This document shows positions 46,497 through 56,880 of a stretch of DNA of 63,817 nucleotides, piece after piece. The notes under the pieces were generated by a model, which worked only from the letters and a program-made list of their open reading frames with translations, had not been told where the DNA came from and did no database searches. The translations under genes were made by a program, and so were the position numbers. This DNA is from Prevotella sp. UBA6994 (lineage in GTDB: Bacteria; Bacteroidota; Bacteroidia; Bacteroidales; Bacteroidaceae): assembly GCA_002449845.1 (NCBI GenBank), contig DJXW01000041.1, positions 1 through 63,817 on the forward strand, written 5' to 3'. Positions within the stretch are counted from its first letter, which is position 1. Every line of letters starts with the position of its first letter.

Positions 46497-47831
46497 CAAT
46501 GTGCCAAAGAGCGTGGCGGAAGTAGAACCAGTGATTTTCACTTTCACTGTTTCTCCGATATGGTGGTTTCCTTTATCGAACACCACCATCTTGCCTTGCT
46601 CGGTACGGCCGCAGAGTTGCTCACGGCTACGCTTGCTGAATCCCTCCACCAACACGTCGAATTCCTTTCCTTCATCACGTTTGTTGGCAATGGCAGACAT
46701 CTCCGTTTGCAATTGAATGAGCTCGTTTAGTCGTCTGATTTTGGTCTCTTCGGGAACATTATCGGGCAAATGCTTGGAAGCATACGTACCTGGGCGTTCT
46801 GAATATTTGAACATGAAGGCAGAGTCGTAACCTACTTCACGCATCAAGGAGAGTGACAGCTGATGGTCTTCTTCCGTTTCGTCGTGATAACCCACGAAAA
46901 TGTCGGTGGAAAGTCCGCAATCGGGTATGATTCTCCGAATGGCAGCCACACGGTCGAGATACCATTCACGCGTGTATTTGCGGTTCATGAGTTTCAATAT
47001 TTTATTGGAACCACTTTGCACGGGCAGGTGGATTTGCTTGCATACATTGGGTACTTCGGCAATCACATGCAACGTCTCGTCACTCATGTCTTTCGGATGA
47101 GAGGTGGTAAAACGCACGCGCATATTGGGAACCGTTTCGGCTACGAGGCGTAAGAGAGTGGGAAAATTGACCATTGAGGATTCTGTTTCGAAATGGTAGG
47201 AATTGACGTTTTGCCCCAATAAAGTTACCTCCTTGAATCCCTTTTGTTGTAAGTCTTTTACCTCTCGCAAGATGCTTTCCACATCACGACTACGTTCCCT
47301 ACCGCGAGTGTAAGGTACGATACAATAGTGGCAGAAATTGTTGCAACCACGCATGATGCTCACAAAACCACCGATTTTCTGTCCTACGGCAATGCGTCGT
47401 GGCGTTACGTCACGATAAGTCTCCGTGGTAGAAAGTTCGATGTTGATGGCCTTTTGCCCAAGTTCGCATTGAGCAATGAGGTCGGGTAGGGTGAGATAAG
47501 CATCAGGTCCAGCCACGAGGTCAGCATGATGGTTTTGGATGAGGTCGTCTTTCACTCTCTCAGCCATACATCCCAGAATGCCGATGATGAGTTTCCCCTT
47601 TTTCCTACGCAAGGCATTCAGTTCTTCCAGACGATGGTAAATCTTGTTCTCCGCATTCTCTCGCACAGAACAAGTATTCAAGAATACGGCATCAGCCTCT
47701 TCTTGGTTGTCGCAAATGTCATAGTCAGCCATCTTCATCACTGAAGCTACCACCTCTGAGTCGGCAACGTTCATTTGGCAACCGTATGTTTCTATATAAA
47801 GTTTCTTCATTTTCGTTATTGTTTCTGTCAT
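46488..47831 (-). CDS. miaB: tRNA-2-methylthio-N6-dimethylallyladenosine synthase
   Basis: 447 residues from ATG 47831; a downstream Met (KKLYIETYGCQMN, 47810) is an alternative. Order: UPF0004 domain with the first cluster Cys residues (YGCQMN, NTCSVREN, LGCMAER), radical SAM domain with MRGCNNFCHYCIVPYTRGRERSR, and a C-terminal TRAM domain. The enzyme methylthiolates i6A37 of tRNA. It overlaps the end of the PAP2 gene by a few bases. Confidence 0.96.
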   Translation of the reverse strand: MTETITKMKKLYIETYGCQMNVADSEVVASVMKMADYDICDNQEEADAVFLNTCSVRENAENKIYHRLEELNALRRKKGKLIIGILGCMAERVKDDLIQNHHADLVAGPDAYLTLPDLIAQCELGQKAINIELSTTETYRDVTPRRIAVGQKIGGFVSIMRGCNNFCHYCIVPYTRGRERSRDVESILREVKDLQQKGFKEVTLLGQNVNSYHFETESSMVNFPTLLRLVAETVPNMRVRFTTSHPKDMSDETLHVIAEVPNVCKQIHLPVQSGSNKILKLMNRKYTREWYLDRVAAIRRIIPDCGLSTDIFVGYHDETEEDHQLSLSLMREVGYDSAFMFKYSERPGTYASKHLPDNVPEETKIRRLNELIQLQTEMSAIANKRDEGKEFDVLVEGFSKRSREQLCGRTEQGKMVVFDKGNHHIGETVKVKITGSTSATLFGTLTD

Positions 47832-47833
47832 AA

Positions 47834-48811
47834 TCAACTGGTCAACTTATTAGCCTTGATAAATTTCTTGTGCTTGAGAAGATAATAAAGAATGATGCCT
47901 GATACTACGCCCGCTAAAGCATCAATGGCGTAATGCGCTTGTATATATACCGTAGAAAGGCACAGGAAGAAGAAGAAAGGCAAGAGCAGATAGAGCAATG
48001 TACGGTTTTTGGAATGCCAAGCCAATAACATGCAAATGGTGGAAATGCCCACATGCGAACTGGGAAAGGCAGCCGTAGGGCGTTCGCCAGCATCCTTGGC
48101 ATTTTCTACAAGATGGTAAAACAATCCATCCTTGTATCCTGGCGAGGGCAGACACTCTGTATGCGTGTTGAAATAATCGTGAACGTTGGGGAAGATGCCG
48201 TGGGCGATATTGTCTAAACCTACCGCTTGGTAATAGAAGGTAGGACCTGTAACGGGGATGAAAATATACATCAGGTAATACAGGAAGAAAGAGGTGAGGA
48301 TGATAAACACGCACTTCTCAAACTCTTGGTACTTGAACAAGAAATAATAAAGGCAAACCACGGCAATCATGGGATAGTAAGAAGCATATCCCATGTCCAT
48401 CAACTCACTGACAACGATGGAAGGAAATTCCTTGGCAAAGACAAGTGCGGGTTGATAGCCAAACGTTGATTGCTCTAATTGTGCAAAGATATGGTCGAGA
48501 TTGGGTAAGATTCTGTTCATCTCGTATGTGTCTGGGTACCACCAAGCCAGCAGTCCCATTTGTCCAGCCACGCGTGCAAAGATGGTAAACCTGCAAGGCA
48601 CCATGCGGTAAACAGCCCATAGAGCCATGAGAATGGCTATTACCCTGCCTCGTCCCTTGAGCATTTCCAAAGGACAATCCAGTTTGGTATAGGCAAAGAG
48701 GATGAACAAAGAAGTAAGTACCAAATACCCTAACACCACCCACTCAAAAGCCATCAGTCCTTTGCGTGGATGTTTGTCTATGGTAAAGATGTCTTTGAGT
48801 ATTTTTATCAT
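47834..48811 (-). CDS. PAP2-superfamily membrane protein (inositol-phosphotransferase-like)
   Basis: 325 residues from the ATG at 48809-48811, which overlaps the stop of the epimerase gene (ATGA). A longer frame upstream has no membrane features. Six membrane segments; the PAP2 motifs are PTAAFPSSHVGIST and IQAHYAIDALAGVVSG, of the Aur1/Ipt1 subtype. In Bacteroidetes, relatives make inositol- or ceramide-phospholipids, so a role in modifying lipids or recycling polyprenyl phosphate is plausible. Confidence 0.78.
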   Translation of the reverse strand: MIKILKDIFTIDKHPRKGLMAFEWVVLGYLVLTSLFILFAYTKLDCPLEMLKGRGRVIAILMALWAVYRMVPCRFTIFARVAGQMGLLAWWYPDTYEMNRILPNLDHIFAQLEQSTFGYQPALVFAKEFPSIVVSELMDMGYASYYPMIAVVCLYYFLFKYQEFEKCVFIILTSFFLYYLMYIFIPVTGPTFYYQAVGLDNIAHGIFPNVHDYFNTHTECLPSPGYKDGLFYHLVENAKDAGERPTAAFPSSHVGISTICMLLAWHSKNRTLLYLLLPFFFFLCLSTVYIQAHYAIDALAGVVSGIILYYLLKHKKFIKANKLTS

Positions 48812-49803
48812 AGCCAGTGATTCTCCTTGTACCATTGGATGGTGAGTTTTACGCCTTTTTCCAAGTCGTAATGTGGATGATAGCCCAGTTCGTCCATGGT
48901 TGGTTCGATGTTGCAACGCCAGTTTCGTTGCTTTAAAATATGATATTTGTCGTTGTTGAGAGCGGTGATTTTTCCCGTTAAATGGCTGATGTGCTCACCG
49001 AAGAACGTGATGATGCGCAATAGCCAGATGGGAGCCTTCACCCGTATCCACCACGGCTTGCCCAACTCTTGACGGATATAGTTGCTGAAAGCAGAAGATT
49101 GGTACACCTTACCGTCAGAGAGAAAATATTTCCTGCCACTCATGCCGTGGTCAAATGCCAGGAATACGGCTTGCACGACGTCTGCTACGTAAACGAAAGT
49201 AATGTCTTGACGACGGAATCCCACGGAGAAGTCCATGTGTCCCTTGATGCTTTGCGCCATCAGGAAATAGTCTTTCTCTCTCGGACCATAGACACCTGTG
49301 GGGCGCAAGATGATGTATGGGAAGTTGTTGCCAATGGAATCGAGGTATTTCTCAGCCTCCAACTTACTGATACCGTATGCGGTATTGGGTTTGGGAATAT
49401 CGTCTTCGGTGATTTCACGATAAGGAGATTTCTCGGCAATGGGACCGAAGATGCTGAGCGAACTGAGGTAAATGAATCGTTTGATGGGCATTTGCAATTG
49501 CAAGATGGCATCAACCAGGTTTTTCGTTCCCTCTGTGTTCACTTTCTTGAAATCTTCTATTCGCAGGCTCTTGGTTACTCCCGCTGCATGAACGATATAG
49601 TCGAAATCGTGAGCTTCAAGTTGCTCGATGAGCTTGTCCTTTGAAGAAAGGTCTAATTCTATGAGATGTATGCGTTTGTCTTGCAGAAATTCCCTCGAAC
49701 TGCTCTTTCTGATGGCAGCCCAAGTGTCCATTCCCCTGCGTAAAGCTTCTTCAACGATAAAACTTCCGATGAATCCGCTGGCACCCGTTACGAGTATCTT
49801 CAT
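48808..49803 (-). CDS. Extended SDR NAD-dependent epimerase/dehydratase
   Basis: 331 residues from ATG 49803 (MKILVTGASGFIGSFIVEEA); two codons upstream a TTG would be a weaker start. GASGFIGS binds NAD(P), and YGISKLEAEKYL holds the catalytic Tyr-x3-Lys. It modifies a nucleotide sugar or other keto/hydroxy substrate. First gene of the epimerase-PAP2-miaB operon, with overlapping stop and start codons. Confidence 0.88.
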   Translation of the reverse strand: MKILVTGASGFIGSFIVEEALRRGMDTWAAIRKSSSREFLQDKRIHLIELDLSSKDKLIEQLEAHDFDYIVHAAGVTKSLRIEDFKKVNTEGTKNLVDAILQLQMPIKRFIYLSSLSIFGPIAEKSPYREITEDDIPKPNTAYGISKLEAEKYLDSIGNNFPYIILRPTGVYGPREKDYFLMAQSIKGHMDFSVGFRRQDITFVYVADVVQAVFLAFDHGMSGRKYFLSDGKVYQSSAFSNYIRQELGKPWWIRVKAPIWLLRIITFFGEHISHLTGKITALNNDKYHILKQRNWRCNIEPTMDELGYHPHYDLEKGVKLTIQWYKENHWL

Positions 49804-49838
49804 TTGCAAAATATACCGATGTTTGTTCTTTCAGTTGG

Positions 49839-49870
49839 CAAAGTTAACTCAATTTTATGGTAAATGCAAA
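49839..49870 (-). promoter_or_regulatory. Promoter of the epimerase-PAP2-miaB operon
   Basis: Minus strand: TTTG at 49867-49870, 20 bases, TAACTTTG at 49839-49846. It lies 36 bases before the ATG. The rest of the gap to rnr (49989) must hold the opposing promoter, which I cannot place clearly. Confidence 0.7.
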
Positions 49871-49988
49871 ATAATCGTAAAGAATCACGTGTTTATCAAT
49901 TTTATTTTGTTAATTTGCATATTCCTTAAAGACCTCAACGTCCTTAAAGACATTAAAAACCTTATTGACAATAAAATAATTAACGACC

Positions 49989-52199
49989 ATGGCAAAAGAA
50001 AAAAAAGGCGGCAAGCGCATGAGCAAGAAACAACTTGCAGAACGGTTGGAAGCATTCTTTACTTCGCAACCCGATAGGGAAATATCTCTGAGAGACATCT
50101 TCCGTAACTTACATTTAGATACGCACCCATTGAAGATGCTTGCCATTGATATTCTGGAAGAAATGTCGTGGGATGACTTCTTGGCAAAGACATCTGAAAC
50201 ATCTTTTAAGTTGAATCAGGGTGGACAGGTGCTTGAGGGTACGTTTATCCGAAAGTCGAATGGCAAGAACTCATTCATTCCCGATGAGGGAGAGAAGCCT
50301 ATCTTCGTCTCTGAACGCAATTCAAAGTTTGCCTTGAGTGGAGATAGGGTGAAAGTATCATTGATGGCACGTAGGCCAAAACATATCAGGGAGGCTCAGG
50401 TCATAGAAATCATCAAGCGAGCAAAGGATACCTTTGTGGGAAGGCTACGGGTTGACCGCGACATTGCTTTCCTCGTGACTCAGGAAAACTTGTTTGTGCA
50501 AGACATTATCATTCCCAAGAAAAAGCTGAAAGGGGGAAAGACCGATGATAAAGCTGTGGTAAAGGTGACGCAATGGCCTGATGAGGGACATAAAAACATG
50601 GTGGGTGAGGTGATAGACATTCTCGGTGTGACGGGTGAAAACAATGCCGAAATGCACGCTATCCTGGCTCAATACAACTTACCTTATAAATATCCGAAAG
50701 CCGTAGAGGATGCTGCTGAAAAGATTTCGGGCGAGGTAACGGCGCAAGACTTGGCGGAACGTGAGGATTTCCGAGATGTTTGGACGTGTACTATTGACCC
50801 GAAAGATGCGAAAGACTTTGACGATGCGCTTTCTATCCGTCGTCTTCCCAATAAGTTGTGGGAGGTGGGCGTTCATATCGCTGATGTCTCTCATTACGTA
50901 ACGGAGGGTTCCATCATCGACAAGGAGGCTCAGAAACGTGCTACCAGCGTGTATCTGGTGGACCGCACCATTCCCATGCTTCCCGAAAAGTTGTGTAACT
51001 ATGTTTGTTCGTTGCGTCCTGATGAGGAAAAACTATGCTTTAGCGTGATTTTCCATTTGGATGAAGATGCGGAAATCAGGCATTATCGCATTGTTCACAC
51101 CGTCATCAAGAGCAACAGGCGTTACGCATACGAGGAAGTGCAGCAGTTGTTGGAAGACAATGGGGTGATAGACGGTACGGAAACACCAGCTCCACCAGCT
51201 CCAAAGGGTGGCTATCGTGGTGAGAATGCCGAACAACTCATTGCCTTGGACAAGCTTGCCAAGTGCTTGCGTTCAAAGAGATTCAAGAATGGCTCCATTA
51301 AATTTGAGGGAGAAGAACTTCATTTCGACGTGGATGAAGAGGGTAAGCCCACGCGATGCTATTTTAAACGGTCGAAAGATGCCAACAAACTCATAGAGGA
51401 ATTTATGTTGCTTGCCAATCGTACCGTAGCGGAAGATATCGGCAAGGTCAAGAAAGGACAGAAGGCTAAGACGTTGCCTTATCGTATTCACGACAATCCC
51501 GATCCTACCAAGTTGGAAGAGTTGCGTGAGTTTATCGTGAAGTTTGGATATAAGCTCAAGACGGCTGGCACGAAAGGTGAAACGGCTCGTAGCTTGAATA
51601 AGTTGATGGACGACGTTGACGGTAAACGTGAACAGAAGTTGGTGCAATCGGTTGCTTTGAGGGCTATGATGAAGGCGAAATACTCTGTGCACAACATCGG
51701 CCACTTTGGTTTGGCTTTTGATTATTACACCCATTTCACAAGTCCTATCCGTCGTTATCCCGATACAATGGTTCATCGTTTGCTCACAAGATACCAACAG
51801 GGTGGACGAAGTGCCAACGAGAGATATTATGAGGATTTGTGTAAGCACTCCAGTGAAATGGAACAGATTGCCGCCAATGCTGAACGTGACTCCATTAAAT
51901 ATAAGATGGTGGAGTTTATGGGTGAGCATATCGGAGAAGAATATGATGCTCATATCAGTGGAATCCAGTCGTATGGTATCTATTGCGAGATAGACGAGAA
52001 CCATTGCGAGGGACTTATCTCCATGCGCGACTTAGACAATGATTATTATGATTTTGACGAGCGCAACTATTGCTTGCGTGGCAGACGCCATCATAATAAG
52101 TACCAGCTAGGTGACCCTATCCGTATCAAGGTGGTACGTGCAAACATAGAAAGGAGACAACTTGATTTCATATTAGTGAAGGATAAGCCTAAGAAATGA
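49989..52199 (+). CDS. rnr: Ribonuclease R
   Basis: 736 residues. Order: N-terminal HTH and cold-shock-like RNA-binding domains, RNB exonuclease domain with TIDPKDAKDFDDALSIRRL (metal Asp residues), and a C-terminal S1 domain (GEEYDAHISGIQSYGIYCEID). A 3'-5' exonuclease that degrades structured RNA. It lacks the long basic tail of the E. coli enzyme. Its end overlaps the next gene by four bases (ATGA). Confidence 0.95.
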   Translation: MAKEKKGGKRMSKKQLAERLEAFFTSQPDREISLRDIFRNLHLDTHPLKMLAIDILEEMSWDDFLAKTSETSFKLNQGGQVLEGTFIRKSNGKNSFIPDEGEKPIFVSERNSKFALSGDRVKVSLMARRPKHIREAQVIEIIKRAKDTFVGRLRVDRDIAFLVTQENLFVQDIIIPKKKLKGGKTDDKAVVKVTQWPDEGHKNMVGEVIDILGVTGENNAEMHAILAQYNLPYKYPKAVEDAAEKISGEVTAQDLAEREDFRDVWTCTIDPKDAKDFDDALSIRRLPNKLWEVGVHIADVSHYVTEGSIIDKEAQKRATSVYLVDRTIPMLPEKLCNYVCSLRPDEEKLCFSVIFHLDEDAEIRHYRIVHTVIKSNRRYAYEEVQQLLEDNGVIDGTETPAPPAPKGGYRGENAEQLIALDKLAKCLRSKRFKNGSIKFEGEELHFDVDEEGKPTRCYFKRSKDANKLIEEFMLLANRTVAEDIGKVKKGQKAKTLPYRIHDNPDPTKLEELREFIVKFGYKLKTAGTKGETARSLNKLMDDVDGKREQKLVQSVALRAMMKAKYSVHNIGHFGLAFDYYTHFTSPIRRYPDTMVHRLLTRYQQGGRSANERYYEDLCKHSSEMEQIAANAERDSIKYKMVEFMGEHIGEEYDAHISGIQSYGIYCEIDENHCEGLISMRDLDNDYYDFDERNYCLRGRRHHNKYQLGDPIRIKVVRANIERRQLDFILVKDKPKK

Positions 52200-52846
52200 A
52201 AAAGTTTTATACACGAAAGGAAGAACTCTGGAACTCTTGGTCACATGCCGGCGGTATCGTGATGGGAGTGGTGGTTGGTATTATCTTTCTTGTATGGTGT
52301 GTCAAGTCGGATAGCCATTGGGCAACATTCGGCGTTTCGTTGTATCTCTTCGGGATGCTGATGTCGTATATTGCCTCAACGTTCTATCATGCCTTACCTG
52401 CCCATTCTACGTGGAAAGGTAGATTGCGCAAGTGGGATCATGCGGCTATTTATTGGCATATTGCCGGTTCATATTCGCCCATCACCCTTGTTGCCATGCG
52501 TGATCATGGCATTTGGGGATGGGCGTTGTTTATCTTTGTCTGGACGGCTGCCATTGCGGGAACCATCTCTTCGTTTATCCGACTAAAAGATCATAGTCAT
52601 CTCGAAACAGTCTGTTTCTGTTTGATGGGGCTTTCTGTTCTTGCGGCTTTCAAGCCTCTGCTTGATTGCGTGAGCACTACGGCTGTTGCATGGATTATTG
52701 CGGAAGGTGTCTGCTACATTACCGGAGCCTTGTTTTATAGTCTCAATAAGCGGCGGTACATGCACACGGTCTTCCATTTCTTCGTTCTCGCCGGTAGCTT
52801 TTGCCACATTGTTGCCGTATGGGATATTTTAATAGACTATTTGTAA
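52196..52846 (+). CDS. Hemolysin III / TrhA-family membrane protein
   Basis: 216 residues, seven membrane segments. EELWNSWSHAGGIVMGVV carries the first His, FYHALPAHSTWKGRLRKWDHAAIYWHIAGSYSPITL the central motif, and VFHFFVLAGSFCHIVAVW the last His pair. These are the metal-binding positions of the PAQR/hemolysin III family. Family members influence membrane fluidity. Four-base overlap with rnr. Confidence 0.92.
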   Translation: MKKFYTRKEELWNSWSHAGGIVMGVVVGIIFLVWCVKSDSHWATFGVSLYLFGMLMSYIASTFYHALPAHSTWKGRLRKWDHAAIYWHIAGSYSPITLVAMRDHGIWGWALFIFVWTAAIAGTISSFIRLKDHSHLETVCFCLMGLSVLAAFKPLLDCVSTTAVAWIIAEGVCYITGALFYSLNKRRYMHTVFHFFVLAGSFCHIVAVWDILIDYL

Positions 52847-52865
52847 TATGTTTTTCTGTCAACTT

Positions 52866-53558
52866 ATGAAGAAGATTTTAGCATCGTTATTGTTATTGGC
52901 AACTTATCAAACGGCATTGTGCCAAGATGCAGCCAATTGTATTTCTTTCAATGATTTCATAGCCTCTTTTCCCGAATGGGGAAAAGGAACTATGGAGGAT
53001 AACAAGTCCATTAACATGCAAGGCGAGGACCTATGGGGAGAATCGTTAATGAAAGCAGAAGTTGTCGAGAGGTTCATACCCCGTGAACTGATAGACACAT
53101 GTGGATGTGAAAAAGGGAATGTGGCATTTAATTATGGTTATAAGATTACTAAGGGAAAATACTATATCTGTTTCATGGTTCGGCATTGCGACACCCCCAA
53201 CAAGGGGTACTATCCTTATATCGATGACATGATGGTGACTTACAGTAAAGATGGGCGAATCATTGACTATGCGCAAACGTCAAGGTTTGGGGATTTATGG
53301 CATTTTGATGTAAGAGAATTGGATGGTCATGAGGATTTTGTAGTAGCCCAAGCCAGTTATGATTTGAAAGATGTTTGGGAGGGAAACTATATCTCTTTAG
53401 ATGGAAAGTTTGCAACAGTGCAAATTAAGAAATATAAAGTAGGCAAGAAAGGAAAGATTAAATCCAAACTTATAGAAACTTTCAAGACTACATCAAGTTG
53501 GAATGGGAAAGATTATGACATTGATAATCTTAATAAACATAAGTTCTTTCACGAATGA
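52866..53558 (+). CDS. Secreted protein of unknown function
   Basis: 230 residues from ATG 52866, the start of a signal peptide (MKKILASLLLLATYQTALCQ). The mature part has many aromatic and beta-prone stretches (YYICFMVRHCD, WHFDVRELDGHEDFVVAQASYDL) and a basic C-terminus. No named family recognised. It follows the hemolysin III gene within 20 bases and is closed by the terminator at 53581. Confidence 0.7.
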   Translation: MKKILASLLLLATYQTALCQDAANCISFNDFIASFPEWGKGTMEDNKSINMQGEDLWGESLMKAEVVERFIPRELIDTCGCEKGNVAFNYGYKITKGKYYICFMVRHCDTPNKGYYPYIDDMMVTYSKDGRIIDYAQTSRFGDLWHFDVRELDGHEDFVVAQASYDLKDVWEGNYISLDGKFATVQIKKYKVGKKGKIKSKLIETFKTTSSWNGKDYDIDNLNKHKFFHE

Positions 53559-53580
53559 TGGAACAGGTAATCGTTTGTGT

Positions 53581-53625
53581 AAGAAAGCGGGAAAGTATGA
53601 ACATCTACTTTCCCGCTTTCTTATT
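53581..53625. terminator. Bidirectional terminator between convergent genes
   Basis: A 17-base perfect stem AAGAAAGCGGGAAAGTA (53581-53597) with its complement at 53606-53622, then T-rich sequence (53617-53630). It separates the secreted orphan from cysS. Confidence 0.9.
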
Positions 53626-55116
53626 TTATTTATTCAATTTCCATGTAGCACCGTCCTTGGTGTCTTTCACTTCAAATCCCAAGGCTGCTAACTCATCGCG
53701 GATGAGGTCGCTGGTAGCCCAGTCTTTGGCAGCCTTTGCCTTGGCACGAAGGTCGAGTACCATGTCCACTACCTTTCCGAATGATTCCTCTCGTGCATCG
53801 TTGTTGGCTCCCTTTTCGTCTTTCAGTCCAAGCAGTTCTTCTGTGAAGAGATGCATCACCTCAGACAATTCCTTGAGACAGTCGGCACAGATGGTGGCTT
53901 TATGGTCAACGAGTGCGTTCACTACGTGGCAAGCCTCAAAGAGATAGCTGATTACCAATTGCGTCATCAAGTCGTCATTCATTGCATCATAGCAACGTTG
54001 ACGCAGCTCTTTCACAAATTTCTCTGTGGCAGCGTCACAACTCTTGCTCACGGCTACACGTTCCAAGTTTGCCAGTCCGTCAAACAAACGTTCCAGTCCT
54101 TTCTGACTTGCTATCAATGCGTCATTAGAGAAATCTACCGTAGAACGATAGTGGGCAGAAAGGATGAAGAAGCGAATAGTCATGGGCGAGAAGGCTTGTG
54201 TGAGATTCTCGTTGTTGCCCGTGAAGAACTGTTCAAGCGTGATGAAGTTGCCAAGACTCTTTCCCATCTTCTGTCCGTTGATGGTAATCATGTTGTTGTG
54301 CATCCAGTATTTCACCATTTGGTCACCTTGTGAGGCAACAGCCTGTGCAATCTCACATTCATGGTGTGGGAAAACAAGGTCCATGCCACCACCGTGTATG
54401 TCGAAATGACTTCCGAGATACTTTCTTCCCATAGCAGTACACTCACAGTGCCAACCAGGGAAGCCATTGCTCCAAGGAGAAGGCCAACGCATGATATGTT
54501 CGGCTGAGGCTTTCTTCCAAAGGGCGAAGTCGGCTTGGTTATGCTTTTCACCTACACCGGCAAGGGTACGACTCTCGTCCTTGATGTTTTCCAATGAGCG
54601 ACCGCTCAAGATTCCATACTTATGTTTTTGGTTGTAAGCCTCAATGTCGAAGTAGATAGAACCATTGCTCTCGTAGGCAAAGCCATTGTTCATGATTTCC
54701 TTCACCAATTCCTCTTGTTCGATGATGTGTCCAGTGGCATGAGGCTCTATGCTTGGGCGCAGACAACCGAGTGCATCCATAGCGGCATGATAGCGGTTGG
54801 TATAGTATTGTGCTATCTCCATCGGCTCCAATTGTTCGAGTTTTGCCTTCTTCTCTATCTTGTCGTCTCCCTCGTCAGCATCGTGCTCTAAGTGTCCTAC
54901 GTCTGTGATGTTTCTTACATACCTCACCTTATATCCCAGGTGTTTCAGGTAGCGGAAGAGAATGTCGAAAGTGATGGCTGGGCGTGCGTGTCCTAAATGG
55001 GGGTCACCGTAAACCGTAGGACCACATACGTACATTCCCACGTGAGGGGGATTGATAGGCTCAAAGCGTTCTTTCTGCCTACTCAGGGTATTGTAAATCA
55101 ATAGTGTCTGTTTCAT
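53626..55116 (-). CDS. cysS: Cysteinyl-tRNA synthetase
   Basis: 496 residues. HLGH at 40-43, KMGKS (the usual bacterial variant of KMSKS) at 283-287, and zinc ligands Cys31, Cys224, His251 and Glu255 by alignment to the E. coli enzyme. Charges tRNA-Cys. A standalone gene with terminators on its downstream side. Confidence 0.97.
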   Translation of the reverse strand: MKQTLLIYNTLSRQKERFEPINPPHVGMYVCGPTVYGDPHLGHARPAITFDILFRYLKHLGYKVRYVRNITDVGHLEHDADEGDDKIEKKAKLEQLEPMEIAQYYTNRYHAAMDALGCLRPSIEPHATGHIIEQEELVKEIMNNGFAYESNGSIYFDIEAYNQKHKYGILSGRSLENIKDESRTLAGVGEKHNQADFALWKKASAEHIMRWPSPWSNGFPGWHCECTAMGRKYLGSHFDIHGGGMDLVFPHHECEIAQAVASQGDQMVKYWMHNNMITINGQKMGKSLGNFITLEQFFTGNNENLTQAFSPMTIRFFILSAHYRSTVDFSNDALIASQKGLERLFDGLANLERVAVSKSCDAATEKFVKELRQRCYDAMNDDLMTQLVISYLFEACHVVNALVDHKATICADCLKELSEVMHLFTEELLGLKDEKGANNDAREESFGKVVDMVLDLRAKAKAAKDWATSDLIRDELAALGFEVKDTKDGATWKLNK

Positions 55117-55368
55117 GCTGATAGTTAATTACATAATTTAAAGGACTCTAAGGACTTTGAAAGACCTTAAAGTCCCTGTTATTACTAATAAATTGCTGCA
55201 AAGTTAATGATTTTAATTGATAAACGATACTTTCAAGGGCATATTTCGTCAAAAAAGCTACTTTTAGAGAGAATTTTTGTAAAAAAATGATTAACTTTGC
55301 ACCGAATTTAGGATGTACAATAAACACTTGATCATTTAAACAACATCCTTCCTTTTATTAAACATAAT

Positions 55369-56877
55369 ATGGCTTACAGAAGAATAACGGCAGTTGAAGC
55401 TGCCGAGATGATTAATGATGGCGATATGATGGCGCTGTCTGGTTTTACACCAAATGCCAATCCCAAGGCTATTTTCCGCGAATTATCTAAACGTGCCATT
55501 CGTCTTCACGAACAAGGAATACCTTTCCAAGTGGGTATTCTCACGGGTGCATCGAGCTGCCAAAGCGTAGAGGGCGACATGGCTGCAGCAAAGGCATTGA
55601 AGTTCAGGGCTCCTTTTTCCACGAACAAGGATTTCCGTACACATACCAACTTAGGTGAGGTGGACTATGAAGACATGCACTTAGGGCACATGGCAGAACG
55701 CCTTCGTCGTGGTTTCTATGGCGAAGTGGAATGGGCTGTCATTGAGGTCAGCGACATGGAAGAGGGCGAAACGGAATGCAAGGCTTTCCTGACCTCTGCC
55801 GGCGGTATCGTGACCACCATTGCGCGGTTGGCAAAGAAAATCATCATTGAACATAACACATTCCACAATCCTAATTCCAGATTCCTTCACGATACGTGGG
55901 AACCGCGTGAGGTGTGGGAAGACCGTGAGGTGATGGACATTCATTCTCCATACGACCGTATCGGAAAAGACTATGTGTCTATTGACCCGAAGAAGATTGT
56001 GGGTGTGATAGAGAGCTGCATCCCCGAAGAGGCTCGTGCCTTCAAGGAACCTGATGAGGAGATTATGAGCATCGGTCATCATGTGGCAGAACTCTTGGCT
56101 AACGACATGAAGGTGGGACGTATCCCAAAGCAGTTCCTGCCTATACAGAGCGGAGTGGGAACTACGGGAAATGCCGTGCTGAAAGCGTTGGGTACAAGCA
56201 AGCTCATCCCTCGATTCAATGTCTATTCTGAAGTGGTGCAAGATGCTGCTGTCAACTATATGCTGGAAGGACGCATCGGTTATGCTTCGGCTACAGCCAT
56301 GACAGTCACCAACGAGGCGTTGCAAATGGTGTACAACAACATGGATTATTTCTCCAAACACCTGACCATCCGACAAAGTGAGATTGCCAATTCGCCAGAG
56401 GTGATTCGTAGGTTGGGTGTGATTGCTATCAACACACCATTGGAATGTGACCTTTACGGCAATGAGAACTCCAGTCATGTGTGTGGAAGTGCATTGATGA
56501 ATGGTATCGGTGGCTCGTGCGACTATGAGCGCAATGGTTATATTTCTATCTTTACCACGCCGTCAACGGCAAAGGGTGGAAAGATATCTGCCATCGTTCC
56601 CATGTGTTGCCACGTAGATTCTACCGAACACGACGTAGATATCATCGTGACAGAACAAGGAGTGGCTGACCTTCGAGGTAAAGGTCCTGTTCGTCGTGCA
56701 TGGGAGGTAATAGAAAACTGTGCACATCCCGATTATAAGCCTCTCCTTCGTGATTATCTCCAGCATATCGCTCCCATGGGACACGAACCGCAACACATGC
56801 GGGCTGCTCTCGCATTCCATGACACGTATCTGCGCAAAGGCGATATGCGCCTGACAGATTTCAGCGAATATCTTTAG
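55369..56877 (+). CDS. Acetyl-CoA hydrolase/transferase family (succinyl-CoA:acetate CoA-transferase-like)
   Basis: 502 residues. The catalytic Glu288 lies in FNVYSEVVQDAAVNYM, and PIQSGVGTTGNAVLKALG and CCHVDSTEHDVDIIVTEQG are family signatures. It swaps CoA between acyl groups; in Bacteroidales the likely role is acetate/succinate or propionate exchange. A TAACTTTG box lies at 55292-55299. The next gene starts three bases after its stop. Confidence 0.88.
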   Translation: MAYRRITAVEAAEMINDGDMMALSGFTPNANPKAIFRELSKRAIRLHEQGIPFQVGILTGASSCQSVEGDMAAAKALKFRAPFSTNKDFRTHTNLGEVDYEDMHLGHMAERLRRGFYGEVEWAVIEVSDMEEGETECKAFLTSAGGIVTTIARLAKKIIIEHNTFHNPNSRFLHDTWEPREVWEDREVMDIHSPYDRIGKDYVSIDPKKIVGVIESCIPEEARAFKEPDEEIMSIGHHVAELLANDMKVGRIPKQFLPIQSGVGTTGNAVLKALGTSKLIPRFNVYSEVVQDAAVNYMLEGRIGYASATAMTVTNEALQMVYNNMDYFSKHLTIRQSEIANSPEVIRRLGVIAINTPLECDLYGNENSSHVCGSALMNGIGGSCDYERNGYISIFTTPSTAKGGKISAIVPMCCHVDSTEHDVDIIVTEQGVADLRGKGPVRRAWEVIENCAHPDYKPLLRDYLQHIAPMGHEPQHMRAALAFHDTYLRKGDMRLTDFSEYL

Positions 56878-56880
56878 ATA